A stretch of DNA of 17,556 bases from JBHEKP01 sp041859375 (lineage in GTDB: Bacteria; Hydrogenedentota; Hydrogenedentia; Hydrogenedentales; CAITNO01): contig JBHEKP010000280.1 of the NCBI GenBank assembly GCA_041859375.1, positions 1 through 17,556 of the forward strand. The letters are read 5' to 3'. The notes under the pieces are model-generated. The model worked only from the letters and a program-made list of their open reading frames with translations. It was not told the origin of the DNA and did not search any database. The translations under genes were made by a program, and so were the position numbers. Shown here piece by piece: positions 1 to 6,570 of the stretch (position 1 is the first letter of the stretch; each line of letters opens with the position of its first letter).

Positions 1-281
1 AGTTCAAGCACGGCCAGCCAGGTCACCTTGTTTCCGCGGCTTCTAACCAGGGACATTATCTGCTAGCGTTTTTCTTTTGAGTAGATATCGGTCATTGTTG
101 ATGTGTCATGCGAATATTGACCTTTGAGTCGGGCTTCAAAGCACACCAAGTAGGTGTTCCCAAATTTAGATTTCTACTGCTGAGCAGGCACAATTGAATC
201 GCCCTGTTTCGTTGAAGCTTACTGGTTTTCTCACTCCCACTGGTACTCTTCTCGGGGGGCAGGCCAGATTCAGGCTCTCGA

Positions 282-421
282 ATGGAGGAACTCCGTCAAG
301 TGCTTCCGGCAAAATCACGAAGCCAGATTCAGGTCCTTCTGCGTGAACTTTTGAGGAGTAACCATATTACGTTGATGGCCGCACCCGCGGCGCCAGATGG
401 TACCCCCGGCAGGAGAGATAG
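282..421 (+). pseudogene. 3' remnant of a winged-helix domain protein, frameshifted
   Basis: From 282 the reading frame gives MEELRQVLPAKSRSQIQ followed by LLREL and HI. After about position 368 the reading must move to the frame starting at 371, which gives VDGRTRGARWYPRQER and a TAG stop at 419-421. Joined, this resembles the C-terminal winged helix found on many AAA_4/AlbA_2-type ATP-binding regulators and some helicase or restriction subunits, which end in a GR-x-RGARWYP-like strand. A single-base deletion near 367-371 would explain the break. Upstream, all frames are closed by stops (for example TGA at 213-215), so the body of the gene is absent. The parent family cannot be fixed from this fragment. 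A sequencing error could explain the frameshift but not the missing N-terminal part. Confidence 0.45.
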
Positions 422-780
422 GATTGCAACCTTTTTCCAAGGACTAGATCATGGTTGCAAATCAAAAGACACAACCCAATATATTTTAGTAACTTACGCG
501 CAAAGCCTATTGCAATCGGCCCAAATGTTGTTGCAATTGTTGAATGTAACGCTTCGGCGTCACCCTTGAGACCGAGGTCCGCATCATCGGCGGGGAGTGA
601 GGGCCGCCCGCGTGTGGCCGCCGCGCCTGCCGGGGATTTTTCCGCGGGGCGCGCCCGGGACATGAAACGGCGCGGGGCGGAGTGGTAAAATACCGCCCGT
701 GCCGTTTTGCTGCCGCCGCGTTTCGGTCGCGCCGGCCAAGGCGTTCCCGGCAACCAACCGCCCCGCCCGGAGGGTGAATC
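422..780. other. intergenic stretch, no supported gene
   Basis: Up to about 570 the base composition is clearly AT-richer than the rest of the window. After that it returns to the local high GC. Short open frames exist, but none has a convincing ribosome site or family resemblance. The last 100 bases should hold the promoter of the phosphate uptake pair. Confidence 0.5.
684..694 (+). promoter_or_regulatory. possible -10 and small dyad upstream of the DUF47-PiT pair
   Basis: GGTA-AAA-TACC is a perfect 4-bp dyad. It contains TAAAAT (686-691), a 5/6 match to a sigma-70 -10 box. No good -35 box is seen 16-18 bp upstream, so the call is weak. It would give a leader of about 80 nt before the ATG at 781. 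Confidence 0.25.
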
Positions 781-1407
781 ATGTTCAGAAAACTGCTGCC
801 CCAGGAGCACGGGTACTTTGATCTTTTCGAGCAGCATGCCGAGCTTGGCATGCGGGCCTGCGCCGAACTCCAGGCGATGTTCGCCGAGGGCGGCGACATG
901 GCCGCGGGCGCGGCCCGCATCAAGGACCTTGAAAAGGAGGCGGACCAGGTGACGCGGGGCTGCATGGACGCGCTGCACCGGACCTTCATCACACCGATGG
1001 ACCGCGCCGACATCCACACGCTGATCCAGCGGCTGGACGACGTGGTGGACTCGGTGGAGTCCATCGCGACGCGGGTGATCATCTATGAAATCACGGAGGC
1101 GCGCCCGGAGGCGCGTGCGCTGGCGGGCGTGCTCGCCGCGTGCGCCGGTGAAATCCGCGCCGCCATGCCCATGCTGCGCAGCATGAAAAACGCGGACGCG
1201 ATCAAGCAGCACTGCGTGAAAATCTACGACCTCGAAAACGAGGGCGACGCCATCATGCGCGCCGCGCTGGTGAAGCTTTTCAAGGAGGAGGCCGACGCGG
1301 TCACGCTGATCAAGTGGAAGGAGCTCTACGAGCGCCTCGAAAAGGCCACCGACCGCTGCGAGGCCGTGGCGTCCATCATCCAGACCATCGTGATAGAGGC
1401 GTCATAA
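781..1407 (+). CDS. DUF47 / PhoU-like phosphate transport regulator
   Basis: This 208-residue, all-helical cytoplasmic protein has the usual length of the DUF47 (PF01865) family, the PhoU-like partner of PiT phosphate transporters. Two PhoU-type acidic metal-binding motifs are visible, LEKEAD at residues 50-55 and LENEGD at 151-156. The family-typical FITPMDRADI segment is at 69-78, and a LIKWKELYERLE helix lies near the C-terminus. The start at 781 follows a GGAGGG-like ribosome site about 8 nt upstream. The PiT transporter gene begins 4 nt after the stop, so the two are certainly cotranscribed. By analogy with family members, it probably modulates transport by its partner; that role is inferred. 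Confidence 0.93.
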   Translation: MFRKLLPQEHGYFDLFEQHAELGMRACAELQAMFAEGGDMAAGAARIKDLEKEADQVTRGCMDALHRTFITPMDRADIHTLIQRLDDVVDSVESIATRVIIYEITEARPEARALAGVLAACAGEIRAAMPMLRSMKNADAIKQHCVKIYDLENEGDAIMRAALVKLFKEEADAVTLIKWKELYERLEKATDRCEAVASIIQTIVIEAS

Positions 1408-1411
1408 CCCC

Positions 1412-2449
1412 ATGATTTCCGCCTCCACATGGGCCGTCGTCATCATCACCATCCTCGTGGCGCTCGCCTTTGACGTGATCAACGGCTTCCACGACGCGGC
1501 CAACTCCATCGCCACCATCGTTTCCACCCGCGTGCTTTCCCCGCGCCAGGCGGTGCTCTGGGCGGCCTTCTTCAACTTCATCGCCATCCTGATCTTCCCC
1601 ACGGCGGTGGCGAAGACCATCGAAAAAATCGTGCACATCAACCCCGCCGATCCGGCCTTTGTCTATGTGGTGCTCGCGGCCCTCGTTGGCGCCATCGTCT
1701 GGGATCTGCTCACCTGGCTCTGGGGCCTGCCCACCAGCTCGTCCCACGCGCTGATCGGCGGCCTGGTGGGCGCGGGCATGGCCCACCGGGGCGCCTCGGT
1801 CATCAGTTGGGAAAAGGTCGTGTCCACGGTCAAGTTCATCCCCCTCGCGCCCCTCATCGGCCTCGCCCTGGGCTATCTCATCATGGTGGCCGTGTTCTGG
1901 ATTTTCCGGCGCTGGCGGCCCCTCCAGGTGGACCGGCTCTTCCGGCGGGTGCAGCTGCTTTCCGCGGCGCTCTACTCCCTCGGCCACGGGGGCAACGACG
2001 CCCAGAAGACGATGGGCATCATTGTGGCGCTTCTTGTGGCGGCGGGCATCCTCGCGCCGGACACGCCGCTGTCGCTGTTCCACCTGAACACGGCGTGGAT
2101 TGTCCTCGCCTGCGGCACGGCCATGGCCGTCGGCACCGCCTGCGGCGGCTGGCGCATCGTGAAGACCATGGGCATGCGCCTCACCAAACTGCGCCCCGTG
2201 GGCGGGTCCTGCGCGGAGACGGCGGGTGCGCTCACCCTTTTCATGGCCACCCACTGGGGCATCCCCGTGTCCACCACCCACACCATCACCGGCGCGATCA
2301 TCGGCGTGGGCGCGACGAACAAGCTGTCGGGCATCAAGTGGGGGGTGGCGGGGCGCATCGTCTGGGCGTGGATCATCACCATTCCCGCCTCCGCGCTGGT
2401 TTCCGCGCTGAGCTTTTACGCCCTCAGAGTCTTCCACCCGTCCTTCTAG
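1412..2449 (+). CDS. PiT-family inorganic phosphate transporter
   Basis: This is a 345-residue integral membrane protein of the PiT (PF01384) family, which imports phosphate, often as a metal-phosphate complex, using the proton or sodium gradient. Both halves of the inverted PiT duplication are visible. The first has GFHDAANS at residues 25-32 and GLPTSSSHALIGG. The second has GHGGNDAQKTMG at about 191-202 and GIPVSTTHTITGAIIG. About ten hydrophobic segments are present, and the length is that of the compact bacterial forms that pair with DUF47 proteins. It lies 4 nt downstream of the DUF47 gene. Its stop is only 6 nt from the stop of the convergent winged-helix gene, leaving no room for a separate terminator. 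Confidence 0.95.
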   Translation: MISASTWAVVIITILVALAFDVINGFHDAANSIATIVSTRVLSPRQAVLWAAFFNFIAILIFPTAVAKTIEKIVHINPADPAFVYVVLAALVGAIVWDLLTWLWGLPTSSSHALIGGLVGAGMAHRGASVISWEKVVSTVKFIPLAPLIGLALGYLIMVAVFWIFRRWRPLQVDRLFRRVQLLSAALYSLGHGGNDAQKTMGIIVALLVAAGILAPDTPLSLFHLNTAWIVLACGTAMAVGTACGGWRIVKTMGMRLTKLRPVGGSCAETAGALTLFMATHWGIPVSTTHTITGAIIGVGATNKLSGIKWGVAGRIVWAWIITIPASALVSALSFYALRVFHPSF

Positions 2450-2455
2450 CCGCGG

Positions 2456-3472
2456 TCATTCCGCCAGCAGCGGCATGACGGCGGACAGGGGGCGCAGCGC
2501 CGCCGCCACGGAGGCGGTTCCGGCCTGGGGCAGCTCGGCCAGGGCGGAGACGCCCATGAGCCGCGCCGAAAGCGCCTCGGAAAGGGCGTGGCAGCCGCTG
2601 ATCACCAGATCCTCCGGCAGGCCCGGCTCCGAAAGGGGGCCGAGTTTCTGCCATGCGCTTTCCACCGCCCCCAGCACCAGCGGCCAGTTCACATATTCGG
2701 GGCGGGGCTGGCCCTGGAGCAGAAAGGCCGGAAAGGCGCCCGGCGCGAGGCGGCACAGCCGCTGCCGCCCGTTTTTCACGGAGCGCACCGCCCCGGAAAG
2801 CACCATGTCCTCCAGCAGATCATGCACCGTCTTTTGGGAGTAGTGCGTTTTCCGCGCGATTTCCGAGGGGTAGCCGTGGGGGCGGGCCAGCAGGTAAAAG
2901 AGGATTTCGCAGCGCGCCGTGTTGCCCAGCAGCGCCCGCAGCCGCGCCACCAGCGCCCCGGCGTTTTCCGGGCGGAATCCCGCATGGTTGCGCGGGCGCA
3001 CCGTGTCGCGCAGCAGCCCCGCCTTCAAAAAGGACGGGTCGGGCTCGCCCAGCACGGGCAGGGGCGCGCCGGAGGGGTCCAAAAACAGGGGCTGGGGGGG
3101 ATCGCCGCCCCGCCTGCCCGGGCGGCACAGGCTCTCCCAACGCTTGTCGCCCGTGCCGTCCAGCAGGCAGCAGGCAATTCCGGCCGCCGCCGCCGGGGCC
3201 GCGGGGGAAAAGCAGTTGAGCGAGAAGATGGTGCGCAGACGCTGCACGCTCACCAGCCGCCCGTACTTGGCAAGCCAGCCCAGCGCCTCGTCGTAGAGGC
3301 GCGGGTCGTGCCGCCCCAGCACCGCCGTCAGCGCGAGGAGCGCCTCGGGGTCCACCACATGGCGCGCGGACCCGGCGCGGCCCGGCACGCCCAGCGCGGT
3401 CCATTGCCGCCAGAGAAAGGACAGCAGGCCGTCAAGCAGTTCCCTCTTCAATTTCGGAAGCGGTTTGTCCAT
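2456..3472 (-). CDS. winged-helix DNA-binding protein paired with a nucleotidyltransferase
   Basis: This 338-residue protein has an ArsR-like winged helix at about residues 178-243. It contains a LLGNTARCEILFYLLARP helix, then YPSEIARKTHYSQKTVHDLL as helix-turn-helix, and a wing ending near GRQRLCRL. The N-terminal half (about 1-100) is helical and not assigned, with a conserved-looking segment VDPEALLALTAVLGRHDPRL. The ATG at 3472 lies inside the end of the upstream nucleotidyltransferase gene, a 41-nt overlap, which implies translational coupling. Genes of this kind occur next to DUF6036-type nucleotidyltransferases. A role as repressor or antitoxin-like partner is inferred from the pairing, not shown by the sequence. 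Confidence 0.75.
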   Translation of the reverse strand: MDKPLPKLKRELLDGLLSFLWRQWTALGVPGRAGSARHVVDPEALLALTAVLGRHDPRLYDEALGWLAKYGRLVSVQRLRTIFSLNCFSPAAPAAAAGIACCLLDGTGDKRWESLCRPGRRGGDPPQPLFLDPSGAPLPVLGEPDPSFLKAGLLRDTVRPRNHAGFRPENAGALVARLRALLGNTARCEILFYLLARPHGYPSEIARKTHYSQKTVHDLLEDMVLSGAVRSVKNGRQRLCRLAPGAFPAFLLQGQPRPEYVNWPLVLGAVESAWQKLGPLSEPGLPEDLVISGCHALSEALSARLMGVSALAELPQAGTASVAAALRPLSAVMPLLAE

Positions 3473-4046
3473 GGCCCAGATACCCCAGCAGCGCGCGCAG
3501 GGCGCCCGCCTGCTGCTCCGTCATGCCCCGTCGAACCATCCAGGCCGCCGCCGCCGCCAGCTCGGCGGCGGTGGGGCCCAGCATGCGCAAATCCTCCAAA
3601 TGCCGCCCGCCCGCGTTCACCGCGGCCAGCAGCTTGAAATGTATCTGGTCAAACCGGCCCACATACCAGACCGTGAGCCGGTCGCCGTAGTCCCTGCGCA
3701 GGGCGCGCTGCAGGAGCCCTTCGGGCAGGCCGGACTGGTACAGGCCGGCGGCGTCCGCGCTGGGGGCGTTGTTCAGCCAGTCCCCCGGCAGGCCGAGGGT
3801 GTCCGCCACGTCGCGCGCCGCCTCCAGCAGGTAGCCCGGCAGGGGCAGGGGGGAATGGAGGTGCGCCTCACTGTCCAGCAGGGCCAGCACGTCCACATCC
3901 TGGGTGGTGCGCAGGTGGAGGCGGCGGGCCAGCAGGGCGGCCCCGCCGCAGACGACCAGGTTGACCGGGGGCGTTTTTGCAAGGCGCAAATGCCCCGCGA
4001 GCAGTTTCAGCGCCCGTTCCAGGTCGTTTTCGCCGGTAAAGTCCAC
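3432..4046 (-). CDS. DUF6036 / AbiEii-like nucleotidyltransferase
   Basis: This is a 204-residue minimal nucleotidyltransferase-fold protein. The active-site signature is intact: GG at residues 34-35 (VVCGGAALLARRL) followed by TQDVDV, with candidate metal-binding aspartates D50 and D52. A later FDQIHFKLLAA ... HLEDLRML region matches the helical part typical of DUF6036/AbiEii relatives. The start is GTG at 4046, with an AGAGGA ribosome site about 8 nt upstream. Members of this fold include the toxins of AbiE and MNT-HEPN modules, which transfer nucleotides to RNA or protein. Whether this one is toxic is unknown. It is the first gene of a two-gene operon with an overlapping winged-helix gene, the reverse of the usual abiEi-abiEii order. 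Confidence 0.8.
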   Translation of the reverse strand: MDFTGENDLERALKLLAGHLRLAKTPPVNLVVCGGAALLARRLHLRTTQDVDVLALLDSEAHLHSPLPLPGYLLEAARDVADTLGLPGDWLNNAPSADAAGLYQSGLPEGLLQRALRRDYGDRLTVWYVGRFDQIHFKLLAAVNAGGRHLEDLRMLGPTAAELAAAAAWMVRRGMTEQQAGALRALLGYLGHGQTASEIEEGTA

Positions 4047-4049
4047 AGG

Positions 4050-4078
4050 CTTTATCCTCTGGTAGTTAGTGGATAAAG
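4050..4078 (-). promoter_or_regulatory. perfect inverted repeat, candidate operator
   Basis: CTTTATCC at 4050-4057 and GGATAAAG at 4071-4078 form a perfect 8-bp inverted repeat with a 13-nt spacer. The outer arm overlaps the -10 box of the nucleotidyltransferase promoter and the inner arm abuts the ribosome site. The winged-helix product of the operon is the obvious candidate ligand, giving autorepression; this is inferred. Confidence 0.5.
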
Positions 4079-4105
4079 TATATGATATTTAGGGGCCAAG
4101 TGCAA
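4077..4105 (-). promoter_or_regulatory. sigma-70-like promoter of the nucleotidyltransferase operon
   Basis: Reading the minus strand, TTGCAC (4105-4100) is followed by a 17-bp spacer and TATACT (4082-4077), a 5/6 match to the -10 consensus. The -35 box keeps only the TTG core. The GTG start lies about 30 nt downstream. Confidence 0.45.
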
Positions 4106-4193
4106 GCATTTGGCGCGGGGACGCATGGGAAAGGTGGAGATAAGACCGATTTTGGGGCGGGGCATGGCCGGGCAATTGCGGCGGGAGGGGACA

Positions 4194-4213
4194 AGGCGCA
4201 TAATGCGGGGAGG
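4194..4213 (+). repeat. 20-bp direct repeat, copy 1 (promoter-like)
   Basis: AGGCGCATAATGCGGGGAGG is identical to 5445-5464. It contains the 11-bp dyad CGCATAATGCG (4198-4208). With TTGCGG at 4176-4181 and a 17-bp spacer, CATAAT (4199-4204) looks like a plus-strand -10 box. However, no plus-strand gene starts within the next 1.3 kb. The copy sits just beyond the stop of the AT-richer minus-strand gene. Confidence 0.6.
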
Positions 4214-4240
4214 AGCTGTAGGACCGTCCGCAGAGGGGAA

Positions 4241-5209
4241 TTACCCCTGTCCGCAATCCGCCTCATATTGGAGCATGTCGTGCGCGTTGTCCAGAAAAAC
4301 GGCCAATTCCGAACCGCGCAGCAATGCCAAACTAGTGGCCGCGCCCGAATCCCCGACCAGGACGTCAACCATTCCACCCTGAACATGGGTTTGCAAACGA
4401 ACCCGATCCCCGGTTCCTTCCAGCAGCCAATCAACGTTTTCCAAAGCGGATATTTTGTCTCCGCAGTTTAACCCGCTGAGGAACTGTTGTATGCCGCATG
4501 TCAACACCGGGGGCTTTTCCGGGCAATCAATGGGCTTGCCATCCTTTTGTTTGACAATCTTCAAGGAGCAGATGCGCGTCCCCGGATTAAGACGTACATT
4601 TAACCAATGAGAGAATCCGGTGTCCGGGTTTGCATATTCTTTTCCATACTCAATACTACAAGGGATATTTTGCACATCCGAAGGATTTGGCGGCGCGGAT
4701 TGTGCGGTAAAATGGTTTAATTTCTGGTGCCGCTGTTGTCCGACAGGATAAATGTCCGCAACCAGCATCCTCGCCACGCCCCGCATGAACCTTGTGAACT
4801 CCTCCTTTGGCACACGAATATGATCACTTGGGTTGTCCTTATTATTGAAAAAATCAAGGCTATAAAAGCTGCCTTGATCCCATACACACATGCGCGCCTG
4901 CGAACCCCTATCCCAGTATCCCCACTCGTATGTGTAATCAAAGTCGGGCACAGATAGCGCCTGCACCGGCCCCAGTGTTTTCATGGCCTCCAGCAACTCT
5001 TTGGCATTACACCGGCCCCCCTCTATTGATTCAATCCGATTTTCCCCCATGTCTTCAATCACTTCAACCGGATTACGGTAGTTGGTCCAAGTCCACAGTG
5101 CAAATTGTGATTGCACTGGATCCTCTGGATAGTAAACAGCGCCAAAATCCGCGCAGGGCGGATCTCCTGCGCCTTCATAGAGCAAATAAAATGTTGACTT
5201 GGTTAACAT
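4241..5209 (-). CDS. protein of unknown function, AT-richer than its neighbours
   Basis: This is a 322-residue protein of no family I recognise. It is rich in aromatic residues and has scattered cysteines. Its N-terminus is MLTKSTFYLLYEGAG, and segments such as YTYEWGYWDRG and a long polar middle suggest a soluble protein. The frame extends upstream to an ATG at 5287 that would add a hydrophobic MKRRLVQLVVLILITLC segment. I prefer the ATG at 5209 because AAGGAAGGG stands just before it and the best promoter has its -10 box overlapping the 5287 codon. If the longer start is right, the protein would be exported or membrane-anchored. GC content is visibly lower than on either side, and a 20-bp direct repeat flanks the gene, so recent acquisition is plausible. 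Confidence 0.6.
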   Translation of the reverse strand: MLTKSTFYLLYEGAGDPPCADFGAVYYPEDPVQSQFALWTWTNYRNPVEVIEDMGENRIESIEGGRCNAKELLEAMKTLGPVQALSVPDFDYTYEWGYWDRGSQARMCVWDQGSFYSLDFFNNKDNPSDHIRVPKEEFTRFMRGVARMLVADIYPVGQQRHQKLNHFTAQSAPPNPSDVQNIPCSIEYGKEYANPDTGFSHWLNVRLNPGTRICSLKIVKQKDGKPIDCPEKPPVLTCGIQQFLSGLNCGDKISALENVDWLLEGTGDRVRLQTHVQGGMVDVLVGDSGAATSLALLRGSELAVFLDNAHDMLQYEADCGQG

Positions 5210-5285
5210 GCGATCCCTTCCTTGGCGGTGTTCCCTACATAGAGTTATCAAAATGAGCACCACCAACTGTACCAGACGCCGTTTC

Positions 5286-5314
5286 ATCCTAGGGGGTTAC
5301 GTTTGTAGAGTCAA
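5286..5314 (-). promoter_or_regulatory. candidate promoter of the unknown gene ending at 4241
   Basis: On the minus strand TTGACT (5314-5309, 5/6) is followed by a 17-bp spacer and TAGGAT (5291-5286, 4/6). The -10 box overlaps the ATG at 5287, so a transcript from here could only use the ATG at 5209. Confidence 0.4.
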
Positions 5315-5427
5315 ATTGCGTTTGTCGGAATTCCACCATAGCGATGAAGGCTGCACAGTTTCATTCAGACAACAGGATGTATGTCAGGCGCCGATGTTCG
5401 TTGGAGCACCGAGCGGGGCGCGGAGTT

Positions 5428-5455
5428 TTGATATCGGCGGGGAGAGGCGCATAAT
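5428..5455 (+). promoter_or_regulatory. sigma-70-like promoter of the sialidase-like gene
   Basis: TTGATA (5428-5433, 5/6) is followed by a 16-bp spacer and CATAAT (5450-5455, 5/6). The predicted start of transcription near 5462 gives a leader of about 60 nt to the ATG at 5521. The -10 box is embedded in the second copy of the 20-bp repeat. Confidence 0.5.
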
Positions 5456-5464
5456 GCGGGGAGG
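5445..5464 (+). repeat. 20-bp direct repeat, copy 2 (promoter-like)
   Basis: This is identical to 4194-4213 over 20 bp and in the same orientation, including the dyad CGCATAATGCG at 5449-5459. The sequence just upstream is also similar in the two copies (a CGGCGGG-AG-like stretch), so the similarity extends imperfectly beyond the identical core. Confidence 0.6.
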
Positions 5465-5520
5465 GACGGCGCGGTGTGCGGCGGACGGTGTCTTATAAAA
5501 GGCTTGGAAAGGGCGTGAAC

Positions 5521-6567
5521 ATGATGCGGGGATGGATTGGGCTGATGGTTGGGTGCCTGTTGGTTGCGGGCGTAGCGGCGGGCGCGGACGGGGACGGGGG
5601 GGCCTTCAAGACGGTGGTGGCACCGGTGGGGCCGGAGAACCCGCGCAACAGCGAGGCGGCAATCATCCCGCTGAAGGACGGCTCGCTGCTGCTGGGGTGG
5701 ACGGAGTTTTACGCGGGCAACGGCGCGGACCACGGCCCGGCGCGGATACCCGGCCTGGTGTCGCGCGACGGGGGGCGCACCTGGGGGGAGCGGCGGGTGC
5801 TGGTGGAGAACGACGGCGGGTGCAACGTGATGGAGGTAAATTTTATGCGCCTCAAGGACGGGCGCATCGCCCTCTTTTACTGCCAGAAGAACAGCGAGGA
5901 AAAGGACTGCCGCGTGATGATGCGGACCAGCGCCGACGAGGGGAAAAGTTTTGGCGACCCGAAGCAGCTCAGCCCGGACGGCAAGTACACGGGCCTGACC
6001 AACGGCCGGGCCGTCCGGCTCAAGACGGGCCGGATCCTGCTGGAGGCGTGGGAGAACAACGACAGTTACTGCTGCATTTCGGACGATGACGGGGGGACGT
6101 GGCGCGACTCGGCACGGGTGAAACCGGCCGGGGGCGGCTGCTGGGAGCCGGCCTGTGTGGAGCTGAAGGACGGCCGGGTGCTGATGCTCATGCGCACCCA
6201 GATTGGCGGCCAGTTCAGGAGCCTCTCCACGGACGGCGGCGAGACGTGGTCCGCGCCGGAGCCGACGGCGCTGAAGGGTTCCGCCGCGCCGGTGTCCGTC
6301 TCGCGCATGCCTGACGGGGCGTCGCTGCTGGCGGTGTGGAACCACAACCCCGGCGCGGAGCGGCGGTCCCCCCTGAGCGCCGCGATTTCCAGGGACGAGG
6401 GCGAAACCTGGGAGAACATCAGGAACATCGAGGAGGGCGGGGACGACGCGTGGGCCTACCCCGCCGTCACCTGGGTGGAGGGCCGCGCCCTGCTGACGTA
6501 CTTCAACTACACCGGCGGCCTTTCGCTCTGGCTGCGGTCCATCCCGTCAAAGTGGTTTCTGGAGTGA
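5521..6567 (+). CDS. secreted BNR-repeat sialidase-like protein
   Basis: This is a 348-residue protein with a signal peptide (MMRGW then a hydrophobic run, cleavage near AAGA at about 21). It has five Asp-box (BNR) turns of the S-x-D-x-G-x-T-W type: SRDGGRTW at 81-88, SADEGKSF at 137-144, SDDDGGTW at 187-194, STDGGETW at 236-243 and SRDEGETW at 290-297. This is the six-bladed propeller of the exo-alpha-sialidase-like (BNR_2) family. Single-domain proteins of this kind are common in glycan-degrading Planctomycetes-like bacteria, and their true substrates are often not sialic acid, so the activity is uncertain. The ATG at 5521 follows GGAAAGGG at 7 nt; an in-frame GTG at 5476 lacks a site. It converges with the GH99/71-like gene with a 3-nt gap. 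Confidence 0.85.
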   Translation: MMRGWIGLMVGCLLVAGVAAGADGDGGAFKTVVAPVGPENPRNSEAAIIPLKDGSLLLGWTEFYAGNGADHGPARIPGLVSRDGGRTWGERRVLVENDGGCNVMEVNFMRLKDGRIALFYCQKNSEEKDCRVMMRTSADEGKSFGDPKQLSPDGKYTGLTNGRAVRLKTGRILLEAWENNDSYCCISDDDGGTWRDSARVKPAGGGCWEPACVELKDGRVLMLMRTQIGGQFRSLSTDGGETWSAPEPTALKGSAAPVSVSRMPDGASLLAVWNHNPGAERRSPLSAAISRDEGETWENIRNIEEGGDDAWAYPAVTWVEGRALLTYFNYTGGLSLWLRSIPSKWFLE

Positions 6568-6570
6568 GCG

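Noticed and set aside
1..280. Possible tRNA or attachment site in the AT-richer left end
   Set aside because: No cloverleaf, T-loop consensus or CCA end could be found on either strand, and no integrase gene is visible.
586..597. ATCGGCGGGGAG, shared with the sequence just upstream of the 20-bp repeat at 5445
   Set aside because: Twelve bases in GC-rich sequence, without the CGCATAATGCG core, are not enough to call a third repeat copy.
455..688. 77-codon plus-strand frame after the winged-helix remnant
   Set aside because: It has no ribosome site and no family resemblance, and it runs from AT-rich into GC-rich sequence without a coding signature.
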